In this document: positions 33,676 through 40,937 of the stretch, piece after piece
Layout: every line of letters starts with the position of its first letter
How positions within the stretch are numbered: the stretch's first letter is position 1
The notes under the pieces: generated by a model
Told to the model about the DNA's origin: nothing
Database searches by the model: none
What the model saw: the letters and a program-made list of their open reading frames with translations, nothing else
Made by a program: the position numbers and the translations under genes
Assembly: GCF_014200045.1 (NCBI RefSeq)
Contig: NZ_JACHOV010000011.1
Location: forward strand, 1 to 64,000
Reading direction: 5' to 3'
DNA length: 64,000 bases
Origin: Rhizorhapis suberifaciens
Lineage (GTDB): Bacteria; Pseudomonadota; Alphaproteobacteria; Sphingomonadales; Sphingomonadaceae

Positions 33676-34323
33676 TCAGAATGGGCTGATGCGGGAGAAG
33701 AAGCGCTGCAGCCAGCCCTGGCGACTAGACCGCGCAAACTCGCCCTTGCCGGAATAGGTGATCCGGGCATCGGCAACGCGCGTGGAAGCCACGCGATTGT
33801 CCGGCCCTACATCGGCTTGCCTGACGAGACCCGAAATCCGGATGAACTCGTCGCCCCGGTTCAACGTCAGCTGTTTTTCGCCCCGCACCAACATGGTGCC
33901 ATTGGGGAAAACCTGAGCAATGGTAACGGTAATCTCTCCTGACAAGGCGTTCGACTGTTCGGCCTCGCCGCCGCCGTTGAAGTCCTGCTTTCCACCCATG
34001 CCGATATCGCTGCTGCTGAAGAAGGACAGCGGTCCGCTGCTGGGTGGGGTGAGGCCGATGCTGCCGGCGCGGTCGGTGGTCTGCGCGGTGCTTTTCTTGG
34101 CCTGGGTCCGTTCGACCAGCGCAATGGTGAGGATGTCGCCTACCATCGATGCGCGCGTACCGCTCGTAAGCGGAGCATAGCCGTGCGACGTCTGAAAAAT
34201 TGCGCCATTGCTGCCCTGACCGCTCGCCGGTTGCGCATAGGTGGGCGCATAATCGGCCTTCGCCTCCCGCGCCTGCACAGCGCCGGTTGCGTACAATCCG
34301 ACGGCGATAAGGACCGCCCGCAT
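33676..34323 (-). CDS. flgH: L-ring protein FlgH without a lipobox
   Basis: About 215 residues from MRAVLIAVGLYATGAVQARE, starting one base after the flgG stop; an ATG at 34359 inside flgG is an alternative. VGDILTIALVERTQAKKSTA and FIRISGLVRQADVGPDNRVA are typical of FlgH, the outer-membrane L ring. Most FlgH proteins are lipoproteins with an L-x-G-C motif, but no cysteine follows this signal sequence, so this one appears not to be lipidated. Confidence 0.88.
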   Translation of the reverse strand: MRAVLIAVGLYATGAVQAREAKADYAPTYAQPASGQGSNGAIFQTSHGYAPLTSGTRASMVGDILTIALVERTQAKKSTAQTTDRAGSIGLTPPSSGPLSFFSSSDIGMGGKQDFNGGGEAEQSNALSGEITVTIAQVFPNGTMLVRGEKQLTLNRGDEFIRISGLVRQADVGPDNRVASTRVADARITYSGKGEFARSSRQGWLQRFFSRISPF

Positions 34324-34324
34324 G

Positions 34325-35113
34325 TCAGAGGTTCTGGTTGACATATTGCAGCATCTCATCGGTGGCGGAGATCATCTTGCTGTTGACCTCATAGGCGCGC
34401 TGGGTTTCGATCATGTCGACCAGTTCCTCGACGACATTGACGTTGGAGCCCTCAAGCGCCCCCTGCCTCAATGCGCCGCGCCCTTCGGTGCCCGCAGCGC
34501 CGACAAGCGGCTGGCCGCTGGCGGCGGTTTGAGCGTAAATGTTGTTTCCCAGCGCCTGCAGTCCTGCTGGATTGATGAAGCGGGCGGTATCGATCCTGCC
34601 GATTTCGCTGGGCTCCGACGATCCCGCCAGAGTTGCCGAGATCGTGCCGTCCGCGCCGATGGTAAGACCGGTGGCACCTTCGGGAACCTGGATCTGCGGC
34701 TGCAGCGGCAGTCCATCGGCAGTGACAATCACGCCTTCGCTCGACAGGTTGAAGTTGCCAGCGCGGGTATAGCCCGTGGTGCCGTCGGACATCTCCACCT
34801 GGAAATAACCCTGGCCTTCGATCGCAAGGTCAAGCGCATTGCCGGTGGTGGTAAGCGATCCCTGAGTATCGACGCGCGCCGTTCCGGCCATCTGCACGCC
34901 CGAACCCAGTGAAAGGCCGACGGCATATTGGTTTTGCGCATCGGACTGCGCGCCCGCCGTCACCATTTGCTGATAGGCGAGCGTTTCGAAATTCGCCCGG
35001 TCCTTTTTGAAGCCGGTGGTGTTCACGTTCGCCAGGTTGTTGGCGATTACCTGCATCTTCATGTTCTGCGCGTCGAGCCCGGTGCGGGCGACATGCAAGG
35101 CGGCGTTGGTCAT
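34325..35113 (-). CDS. flgG: Distal rod protein FlgG
   Basis: A 262-residue distal rod protein. QNMKMQVIANNLANVNTTGF at the N-terminus and LEGSNVNVVEELVDMIETQR at the C-terminus are the axial-protein signatures. FlgG builds the drive shaft passing through the P and L rings. It is intact and of standard length. Confidence 0.95.
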   Translation of the reverse strand: MTNAALHVARTGLDAQNMKMQVIANNLANVNTTGFKKDRANFETLAYQQMVTAGAQSDAQNQYAVGLSLGSGVQMAGTARVDTQGSLTTTGNALDLAIEGQGYFQVEMSDGTTGYTRAGNFNLSSEGVIVTADGLPLQPQIQVPEGATGLTIGADGTISATLAGSSEPSEIGRIDTARFINPAGLQALGNNIYAQTAASGQPLVGAAGTEGRGALRQGALEGSNVNVVEELVDMIETQRAYEVNSKMISATDEMLQYVNQNL

Positions 35114-35137
35114 GGCGTGGATTCCCCTAAATTATCT

Positions 35138-35881
35138 TCAGTCCGGCAGCCGCATCAGGCTGGCGCCGCCGTCGTCCATATCCTTTGCGGTGCTGACGAG
35201 CTTGATTTGCGTTTCCCAGGCGCGGCTGGCTTCGATCATCTGAACCAAAGCCTGCGTAGCGTTGACGTTGGAACCTTCCAGCGCCTCGGCGGTGACGGTG
35301 GCGTCCGGATCCTGCGGCAAAGCCCCCCCATTTTTTTCGCGGAACAGGCCGTCCAGTCCCTTGGCGATCTGCGAACCCTTGGGCGAAACGAGCTTCAGCG
35401 TGTCCACTTGTTGCGGCTGTGCTGGATCACCGCCCTGCGGGACGATCCATATTCCGCCATTCTTGGCGATGGTGATGCTGTCGGCGGGCGGCAAGGTGAT
35501 GGGACCCCCCTCCCCAAGCACCGGATTGCCGTCCCCCGTCGTCAGCAGGCCGCTATCGGTCAACTTCAAATCACCACGCCGCGTATAAGCTTCGTCCCCA
35601 TCAGGAGCCTGCACCGTCAGCAAGGCGTCTCCGTTCAAGGCGACGTCCAGAGCGTTGCCGGTGTGCGTTACCGATCCCGACGCCATGTCGGCCGCGATGA
35701 CCTGTTCGCTGGCCTGGGCGCGGGCGTTTACGCCCGGACCATTCAGCCAGGTGGTGCTCGCATTGGCGATTTCTGCGCGAAAACCGGTGGTGTTTGCATT
35801 CGCCAGATTGTTGGCGATTGCGGTCTGGCGCGCCATCGCGCCTCGCATCGCCGTCATCGCCGTGTGAACCAGCCTGTCCAT
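35138..35881 (-). CDS. flgF: Proximal rod protein FlgF
   Basis: A 247-residue rod protein: RQTAIANNLANANTTGFRAE at the start and LEGSNVNATQALVQMIEASR near the end. It is the rod segment below FlgG. The order flgE-flgF-flgG and length support the call over FlgG. Confidence 0.93.
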   Translation of the reverse strand: MDRLVHTAMTAMRGAMARQTAIANNLANANTTGFRAEIANASTTWLNGPGVNARAQASEQVIAADMASGSVTHTGNALDVALNGDALLTVQAPDGDEAYTRRGDLKLTDSGLLTTGDGNPVLGEGGPITLPPADSITIAKNGGIWIVPQGGDPAQPQQVDTLKLVSPKGSQIAKGLDGLFREKNGGALPQDPDATVTAEALEGSNVNATQALVQMIEASRAWETQIKLVSTAKDMDDGGASLMRLPD

Positions 35882-35912
35882 GGATCAGCCCTCTAAATCC
35901 GGTCCGCTTGCA

Positions 35913-36746
35913 TCAGGTCCGCAGATTGACGATGGCCTGCGTCATCGTGCTTGCGGTTTCGATGGCTTTCGCGTTGGCCTGAAAATTCCGTTGGGCAGAG
36001 ATGAGGCCAACCAGTTCCTCCGTAATGTCGACGTTCGACCGTTCGAGCGCGCCGGACTGGATGGTGCCGAACAGGCCTGAAGCGCCGGTGCCGTAGGTCG
36101 CGGCGCCAGTTGCGGCATTGGCCTCCCAATGCGCGTCGCCGCTCTGGCGCAGACTTTCCTGGCTCGGGAAGCTCGCCAATGCGACGTTGCCGAGCGCCTC
36201 AGTGTGTCCGTCGGCGAAGGTGGCGGTGATCAGGCCCGCTTTCGAAATGCCGAGGCTGGAAAGGTCGATGGCATCGCCATTCGCGTCGGTATAGGTTTCG
36301 GGGACTTCGACGTCGATGAGGTTGGCGGCGGTGGTGCCGGCTACAACGCCCGTTACCGGGTCCACCTGAAGCGCCTGGAGCCGACTGCCGGTGGTGTCGA
36401 CGATGAAGCGGTTTTCATCCAGACTGAAAGCGCCATTGCGGGTGTATCCAATCTGGCCGGATTCCGTGGAGACGGTGAAGAAGCCTTCGCCGGTAATGGC
36501 AAGATCCAGCGTCTTGTCCGTCGTTTCCAACGTGCCCTGGGTGAACTGCTGCGTCAGGCCATTCAGGCGAACGCCCTGTCCCGCTACGGTTCCGGCCGTT
36601 TGCAGCGCCGAGGATGAAAAGATGTCGCCGAACGCGGCGCGGCTTTTCTTGAACGCGGTGGAACTGACGTTAGCGACGTTGTTCGAAATGGTGGTGAGGT
36701 CGGATTGCGCCGCCTTCAGCCCTGAAAGAGAGATGTAGAATGACAT
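35913..36746 (-). CDS. flgE: Hook protein FlgE, short form
   Basis: A 277-residue protein with the FlgE start SLSGLKAAQSDLTTISNNVA and end ALERSNVDITEELVGLISAQ. Enterobacterial FlgE has about 400 residues; this one keeps the core domains and loses most of the outward-facing central domain. Its position between flgD (hook cap) and flgF supports hook protein identity. Confidence 0.9.
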   Translation of the reverse strand: MSFYISLSGLKAAQSDLTTISNNVANVSSTAFKKSRAAFGDIFSSSALQTAGTVAGQGVRLNGLTQQFTQGTLETTDKTLDLAITGEGFFTVSTESGQIGYTRNGAFSLDENRFIVDTTGSRLQALQVDPVTGVVAGTTAANLIDVEVPETYTDANGDAIDLSSLGISKAGLITATFADGHTEALGNVALASFPSQESLRQSGDAHWEANAATGAATYGTGASGLFGTIQSGALERSNVDITEELVGLISAQRNFQANAKAIETASTMTQAIVNLRT

Positions 36747-36771
36747 GGCTTGCTACTCCTACGTGAACAAT

Positions 36772-37449
36772 TCAGCTCAGCTTCTTCGCGTCGCTGGGTG
36801 AAAATTCGCCAATGGCGGTGATAAGGCGGGCCGAACTCGCATCGGCTGGCGATTGCACGCCGGCGATGGCGGCCCAGGTGGAGATGGAGGAGGGATTGGT
36901 CCCATTGACCACGACCTGCAGCGCCTGGCTGTCGATCATGTTGCCGGCGTCATCGGTGCCGTCCCAGAAGAAAGGGATCGTGGAGCCTGCGGCCTTCTGT
37001 CCGAAGTCGATCGTCTTCACGACATTGCCGCTGGCATCCACCAGATCGATGGAAAGGTCGCTCGCGGCTTCATTCAGCTTCACCTCGCCGCCATAAACGC
37101 CGTACCGGTCGGGCGTCGCGATATCGCTGCTGACCAGCATCGACTTGCCGATCCAGTTGGCGGCGTCCGGGATCCGCGAGGTCGAGAGGCTGCCCGCCAT
37201 GCTGTCCAGCATGCCGGCGATCTTGCCCAGCGACTGATTCATCTCGGATATACCGGTGGCCTGCGAAAAAGTCGCCATTTGCGCTACCATTTGCGTATTA
37301 TCCATGGGCTCAAAGGGGTCCTGCATCTTGAGTTGCGCCGTCATCAGCGTCAGGAAGCTCGACTGGTCCAGCTTGTCCGATCCGGCCGTCTTGATGCCGT
37401 TCGTCGGGTTGCTCAGGCTTGAAATATAGTTATTTGCGATGGAGGTCAT
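36772..37449 (-). CDS. flgD: Hook capping protein FlgD
   Basis: About 225 residues from MTSIANNYISSLSNPTNGIK. DQSSFLTLMTAQLKMQDPFE and MDNTQMVAQMATFSQATGI are the FlgD signature; the C-terminal FLN-type beta domain contains DGTDDAGN. It guides FlgE polymerisation and is then lost. The ATG at 37449 is chosen over a longer frame into flgC because the conserved region begins there and it overlaps the flgC stop by 4 nt. Confidence 0.93.
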   Translation of the reverse strand: MTSIANNYISSLSNPTNGIKTAGSDKLDQSSFLTLMTAQLKMQDPFEPMDNTQMVAQMATFSQATGISEMNQSLGKIAGMLDSMAGSLSTSRIPDAANWIGKSMLVSSDIATPDRYGVYGGEVKLNEAASDLSIDLVDASGNVVKTIDFGQKAAGSTIPFFWDGTDDAGNMIDSQALQVVVNGTNPSSISTWAAIAGVQSPADASSARLITAIGEFSPSDAKKLS

Positions 37450-37859
37450 TTGCCCATCCTTATGGTGTCGAGCAGCAGCGACTTGGCCGTTTGAAGTACC
37501 TGCACATTGTTTTGATATTGGCGAGCGGTCTCGATCATCTCGACCAGCTCGGCGCTCTGATCCACGCCGGCTTCCCATATGTCGCCATTGGCGTCGGCGA
37601 GGGGATGGCCGGGGTCGTGGCGCTTCACGGGTTGGGCGTCCGATTGGACAACCTTGTCGATCTTGACCGTAGCGACGCCGGGTTCATCGGTGATGGTCTG
37701 AAATACTGGCTTGATCGCCCGGTAGGCGGTTTTCTCATCGCCCGTAACCGTGCCCGCGTTGGCGAGGTTCGATGCGGTAGCGTTAAGCCGCACCAGCTGC
37801 GCCGACATGGCGCGTCCGGCGATATCGAAAATGTTCATGGGTCCTGCCATTGCCGTCAT
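37446..37859 (-). CDS. flgC: Proximal rod protein FlgC
   Basis: A rod protein of up to 137 residues; the family core begins at MNIFDIAGRAMSAQLVRLNA (37838), while the ATG at 37859 overlaps the flgB stop. TASNLANAGTVTGDEKTAYR and SAELVMIETARQYQNNVQVL-type C-terminal sequence are typical. It assembles early with FlgB and FliE. Confidence 0.93.
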   Translation of the reverse strand: MTAMAGPMNIFDIAGRAMSAQLVRLNATASNLANAGTVTGDEKTAYRAIKPVFQTITDEPGVATVKIDKVVQSDAQPVKRHDPGHPLADANGDIWEAGVDQSAELVEMIETARQYQNNVQVLQTAKSLLLDTIRMGK

Positions 37860-38212
37860 TCTCCCTTCAGCGCCCGCGTGATCGTATTCAGCCGCCCTTC
37901 AAGGAAGGAGAGGGTGGTGCGATACTGCACGGCGTTTTCGGCAAAGAGCGTCTGCTCGGTGGACAGCTCGACCGTATTGCCGTCGAGCGAGGATTGCAGT
38001 GGCACGCGATAGCCCATGGCCTGGGTCGCGGCGCTATCGGCGCTGACGCCCTTCTGCGTTGCATTGGCCAGCGCCTTGTCGAAATCGATGTCGCGCGCCT
38101 TGTAATGCGGCGTGGCAGCGTTGGCGATGTTGGAGGCAAGCAGGCTCAGGCGCTGCGAACGCAACGCCAGCGCCTTTCCATGCACTCCGAACAGACTGTC
38201 TTCCACCGCCAT
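37856..38212 (-). CDS. flgB: Proximal rod protein FlgB
   Basis: A 118-residue rod protein: SQRLSLLASNIANAATPHYK and ARDIDFDKAL match FlgB. It is the first gene of the leftward flgB-L operon. A consensus sigma-54 promoter lies about 82-97 bp upstream (38294-38309), so this early structural operon depends on sigma-54. Confidence 0.93.
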   Translation of the reverse strand: MAVEDSLFGVHGKALALRSQRLSLLASNIANAATPHYKARDIDFDKALANATQKGVSADSAATQAMGYRVPLQSSLDGNTVELSTEQTLFAENAVQYRTTLSFLEGRLNTITRALKGE

Positions 38213-38225
38213 TAAAGGCCTCCGT

Positions 38226-38252
38226 TAAATCTCGCTCCGCCGCTGCCGTTCT
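38226..38252 (+). promoter_or_regulatory. Sigma-28 promoter of the second stator pair
   Basis: TAAA at 38226-38229, 15 bases, then GCCGTTCT at 38245-38252. It has the same spacing and identical -10 as the motAB promoter. It would give a leader of about 180 nt before the gene at 38443 that contains the two 16-bp palindromes. Confidence 0.65.
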
Positions 38253-38293
38253 TGTCCTTGCAGGCGTTGCGGCTGGTTAACGGAAAGCATCTA

Positions 38294-38309
38294 GCAAGGG
38301 CCGTGCCAA
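38294..38309 (-). promoter_or_regulatory. Sigma-54 promoter of the flgB-L operon
   Basis: The minus strand reads TTGGCACGGCCCTTGC with GG and GC ten bases apart, matching the -24/-12 consensus. It is in the 230-bp divergent region between flgB and the second stator pair. Confidence 0.88.
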
Positions 38310-38382
38310 TTTCTGAAGGCCGGCTCATCGGTGCCAGTTTGGCGCGCATTTCTAGGGTTCCTCCTGCTGACGGCAAGCATGG

Positions 38383-38398
38383 CGGCACATTTTTGCCG
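38383..38398. promoter_or_regulatory. Candidate activator site (16-bp palindrome A)
   Basis: CGGCACATTTTTGCCG has arms CGGCA/TGCCG around six AT-rich bases. It is about 108 bp upstream of the expected flgB transcription start, the usual distance for a sigma-54 enhancer. Confidence 0.55.
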
Positions 38399-38403
38399 GT
38401 CGG

Positions 38404-38419
38404 CGGCAATATCTTGCCG
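38404..38419. promoter_or_regulatory. Candidate activator site (16-bp palindrome B)
   Basis: CGGCAATATCTTGCCG repeats the same arms, with centres 21 bp (two helical turns) from palindrome A, so both would face the same side of the DNA. Confidence 0.55.
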
Positions 38420-38442
38420 TCTCCTGCCGGATGGAGTGAAAA

Positions 38443-39156
38443 GTGGCAGAATTTCTAGCTTTAATGGGCAGAATATTTGACCCGGCCGCTGCCCTGCTGA
38501 TTTTTGCCGGTTCGCTGGCCATCGCCCTCGTTCAGATGGGGCCCGACAATATCCGGCGTCTGCCGCGATCGTTCGGACCCTTGCTGCGCGCGCGCCCGCG
38601 TGCGGATAGGGATGCGGCCCGCCATGCGATGCTTCGCGTGGAACATGTCGCCCATCTGAAAGGGCTTGCCTGCACCGATCGGATCGCCGCCACTGGCTCC
38701 TTTCTGAAACAGGCGGTCGATCAGTTGGCGAATGCCCGAAATGTTTCTGATTTTGAACGCTGGGCGACCCAGGAACTGGCGGCTCGCACCGAGCGCCACG
38801 ACATGATGGCTCGAACCTGGAACGCGCTTGCGGATGCTGCGCCCGCGCTGGGCATGGCAGGCACCATATTTGGATTGATCCGGATGTTTGCCGGAATGGA
38901 CGATCCTGCAACCATTGGGCCCGCCATGGCAATGGCGCTGTTGACCACTCTTTATGGCGTGATCCTTTCCAATATGGTGGCTGGACCGTTCGCTGCGCGG
39001 TTGGCGCTGCTATCCCAAATGGAAATCAGTTGGCAACGGGACCTGATCGACCGAATGGTGGAGTTGGCACGCGCAGAAATCCCTTCATCCCAGCCCGTGG
39101 CGCGTCGTCCCGACGTCGTCCGGCCGCGTCAAAATCCTGTCAGGGAGGCGGCGTGA
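38443..39156 (+). CDS. MotA/TolQ/ExbB-family channel, second stator
   Basis: A 237-residue proton-channel protein. AAPALGMAGTIFGLIRMFAG and MAMALLTTLYGVILSNMVAG are the two conserved pore helices of the MotA/TolQ/ExbB family. Overlap with a MotB-like gene, a sigma-28 promoter and a place between flgB and flgA argue for a second flagellar stator rather than a Tol or Exb system. It differs clearly from the MotA at 28990. Ion specificity is unknown. Confidence 0.82.
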   Translation: MAEFLALMGRIFDPAAALLIFAGSLAIALVQMGPDNIRRLPRSFGPLLRARPRADRDAARHAMLRVEHVAHLKGLACTDRIAATGSFLKQAVDQLANARNVSDFERWATQELAARTERHDMMARTWNALADAAPALGMAGTIFGLIRMFAGMDDPATIGPAMAMALLTTLYGVILSNMVAGPFAARLALLSQMEISWQRDLIDRMVELARAEIPSSQPVARRPDVVRPRQNPVREAA

Positions 39157-39641
39157 CGACGCTTCGCCGCGGCCGTTGGGCCCTCAGTTTCGCCGACCTT
39201 TGCCTTTTGTTGCTTGGCTTTTTCGTGTTGCTGAACGCCGCCCCGCGCCGTGCCGAAATCGCCGTTGCCCAACTTTCGGAATATTTCGGCGGCAAGCCAT
39301 CTGTATCAGCGATGCTCTCCATTCCTGCCGCCCGCCTGTTTCAGCCTGGCGAAGCAATGCTGACGCGGCAAGGTGCTCTGCAGCTTCAGCGCATTGGAAA
39401 GGAAGCTGTTGAGAAACAACATATTCTCGTGATGTCCTCGGTGGGAGAGGATCGAGCTGGTCGCCGCTTCGACCGTTGGGAACTGTCCGCTGCCCGGCTT
39501 ACCGCGGCGGCCCGCGCGCTGCGCAAAACGGGCTTGGCGGAGGATCAGATCCAGCTTCGCGGCCTTGATGAAGCCCCAGCAGGCGAGCGTGGCCAGCGCC
39601 TCGTCATTTGGCGCAAGGAGGTGCCGAAAACAATAGGATGA
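39153..39641 (+). CDS. Short MotB-like stator subunit
   Basis: From a GTG overlapping the upstream stop, 162 residues begin MTTLRRGRWALSFADLCLLL. The aspartate in SFADLCLLLLGFF matches the ion-binding residue of MotB, at about residue 15. The C-terminal part (ILVMSSVGEDRAGRRFDRWE, LSAARLTAAARALRKTGLAE) is an OmpA-like domain but is short and divergent compared with MotB at 27958. Peptidoglycan binding is therefore less certain. Confidence 0.8.
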   Translation: MTTLRRGRWALSFADLCLLLLGFFVLLNAAPRRAEIAVAQLSEYFGGKPSVSAMLSIPAARLFQPGEAMLTRQGALQLQRIGKEAVEKQHILVMSSVGEDRAGRRFDRWELSAARLTAAARALRKTGLAEDQIQLRGLDEAPAGERGQRLVIWRKEVPKTIG

Positions 39642-39647
39642 GCCACC

Positions 39648-39665
39648 TTGGCATGTATCTTGCTT
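39648..39665 (+). promoter_or_regulatory. Sigma-54 promoter of flgA
   Basis: TTGGCATGTATCTTGCTT has GG and GC ten bases apart, 35-52 bp before flgA. The block is also one arm of a CCTTGGCAT/ATGCCAAGG inverted repeat (39646-39691). Confidence 0.8.
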
Positions 39666-39699
39666 CCCGATGCGGGATTGAAATGCCAAGGAGTGAATC

Positions 39700-40200
39700 G
39701 TGCGTAAAGCCATTGTCGCAATTGTCTTGATGATCGGCTCGGTGACCCCCGCCCATGCCCAGACGCAGCGTTTCGAGGATATTAACGGCCTTGAAGCGCT
39801 GGTGGTGGGCAGGCTGGGCGCTTCCGTTGGTCAGCCTGGCGGCCCCGCAGCACCCGTGGATCGGCGATTGAAGCTTGCTGCTTGTCCGGGCACTCCGGTC
39901 GTAGAAGGTCCCGTGCTAGGCGCTGCGGTCGTGCGTTGCGAGGCCCTTGGCTGGCGTATCCGCGTGCCTTTGCGAGCTACGAACATGGCTCCGGCGGCCC
40001 CGGCAGCAATGCTGGTACGGAAGGGCGACCCGGTGGAAATGGTGGCCAGCGGCCTCGCTTTTTCGGTTTCCACCCAGATGATCGCTGATGAAGACGGCGC
40101 CAAAGGCGATATGATTCGCGTCCGGGCTGACCGGAAATCCGCGCCGGTGGTGGCGCGCATTGTCGATGCAGGTATAGTCAGCGCACCAGGATTTAATTAA
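39700..40200 (+). CDS. flgA: P-ring assembly chaperone FlgA
   Basis: A 166-residue periplasmic protein with signal peptide MRKAIVAIVLMIGSVTPAHA. The C-terminal SAF-like domain has VRKGDPVEMVASGLAFSVST and GDMIRVRADRKSAPVVARIV, typical of FlgA. It assists FlgI assembly. It has its own sigma-54 promoter, unlike the flgB operon that carries flgI. Confidence 0.88.
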   Translation: MRKAIVAIVLMIGSVTPAHAQTQRFEDINGLEALVVGRLGASVGQPGGPAAPVDRRLKLAACPGTPVVEGPVLGAAVVRCEALGWRIRVPLRATNMAPAAPAAMLVRKGDPVEMVASGLAFSVSTQMIADEDGAKGDMIRVRADRKSAPVVARIVDAGIVSAPGFN

Positions 40201-40219
40201 TTCTTACTCCCGCCGTTAT
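40194..40219 (+). promoter_or_regulatory. Possible sigma-28 promoter of flgM-flgN
   Basis: TAAT, 14 bases, then GCCGTTAT (40212-40219); the -10 is identical to that of the flagellin promoter, while the -35 is weaker. It overlaps the flgA stop codon and lies 34 bp before flgM. Confidence 0.5.
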
Positions 40220-40252
40220 AGAGCGTAGCGGGACGAGCAAAGGAAGAGATCA

Positions 40253-40531
40253 ATGGTTGAACCCATCGGACAGGCAAGGGCGTCAGCACTCAATTCGATC
40301 AAGCTCCGCGAGGCCGGGAAGGGTCAGGCGTCCGCAGGGCTTGGCGACGGCGCTTCGAAAACATCAGCAACGCTGAGCCCTGCCTCGCGCATGGCGGCTG
40401 AAGGTTCGCCGGTCGACAGCCTCAAAGTCGCTGAGATCAAGGCGGCCATAGCCAGCGGCAACTATCCGGTCGATCCCCAAAAAATTGCTGAAAAAATGAT
40501 GGACCTGGACCTGCCGGGCAAAGAAGGTTGA
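40253..40531 (+). CDS. flgM: Anti-sigma-28 factor FlgM
   Basis: A 92-residue protein. The C-terminal sigma-binding half shows SLKVAEIKAAIASGNYPVDP and KIAEKMMDLDL, the FlgM signature. It holds FliA inactive until secreted through the finished hook-basal body. It is followed at once by an flgN-like gene. Confidence 0.9.
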   Translation: MVEPIGQARASALNSIKLREAGKGQASAGLGDGASKTSATLSPASRMAAEGSPVDSLKVAEIKAAIASGNYPVDPQKIAEKMMDLDLPGKEG

Positions 40532-40532
40532 A

Positions 40533-40835
40533 ATGACCGCACAAGCGCTTGATCGTCTCGGAAACGGCTTTTCCGAGCTTATCGAACTGCTCGACGGCGA
40601 TGATGTCGAACGGCTGGAAACCGTGATAGCTGACGTGCGGATCGCCCTTGAGGATGTTCGTGCCGAAGGTGCGTGGCGCGACGCTCAGGAGGTGACCGGC
40701 CGTATTCGCGAAATCATGCCTCTGGTGGAGGCGGCGCGTATCCGCGTCAATTTCCTGACGGACCAGAATCGCCAGCGCGTCGACATGTTGGCGCACCATG
40801 GCGGCCGTATGACGTTGAGTACCTATAAGCGCTGA
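40533..40835 (+). CDS. flgN: FlgN-like export chaperone
   Basis: A 100-residue, mostly helical and acidic protein (ALDRLGNGFSELIELLDGDD, LETVIADVRIALEDVRAEGA). FlgN chaperones the junction proteins FlgK and FlgL and is usually encoded beside flgM, as here (1 bp gap). Sequence similarity in this family is low, so the call leans on size, helicity and position. Confidence 0.7.
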   Translation: MTAQALDRLGNGFSELIELLDGDDVERLETVIADVRIALEDVRAEGAWRDAQEVTGRIREIMPLVEAARIRVNFLTDQNRQRVDMLAHHGGRMTLSTYKR

Positions 40836-40863
40836 TTTTCCATTCCTCGGGCCGTTCTAAAAA

Positions 40864-40881
40864 TTGGCACGAACATTGCTT
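40864..40881 (+). promoter_or_regulatory. Sigma-54 promoter of the transglycosylase-flhA-fliA operon
   Basis: TTGGCACGAACATTGCTT is a near-perfect sigma-54 promoter, GG and GC ten bases apart. It makes fliA transcription depend on sigma-54, coupling class II to class III genes. The expected start site falls inside the terminator hairpin of flgMN. Confidence 0.88.
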
Positions 40882-40884
40882 CTT

Positions 40885-40911
40885 TAGCCCCCGAGAGATC
40901 GGGGGCTTTTT
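40885..40911 (+). terminator. Rho-independent terminator of flgM-flgN
   Basis: AGCCCCCGA, a four-base loop, TCGGGGGCT and five T residues. It overlaps the start region of the following sigma-54 transcript. Confidence 0.82.
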
Positions 40912-40937
40912 GCTGTCCGGTGAATTGAGGAAGTTTC

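Noticed and set aside
38341-38360. Plus-strand TTGGCGCGCATTTCTAG as a sigma-54 promoter for the second stator pair
   Set aside because: The -12 GC is missing at the required ten-base spacing; the sigma-28 match at 38226 is better.
38385-38415. GGCACATTTTTGC and GGCAATATCTTGC read as sigma-54 promoters
   Set aside because: GG and GC are nine, not ten, bases apart, and both sequences are better explained as 16-bp palindromes.
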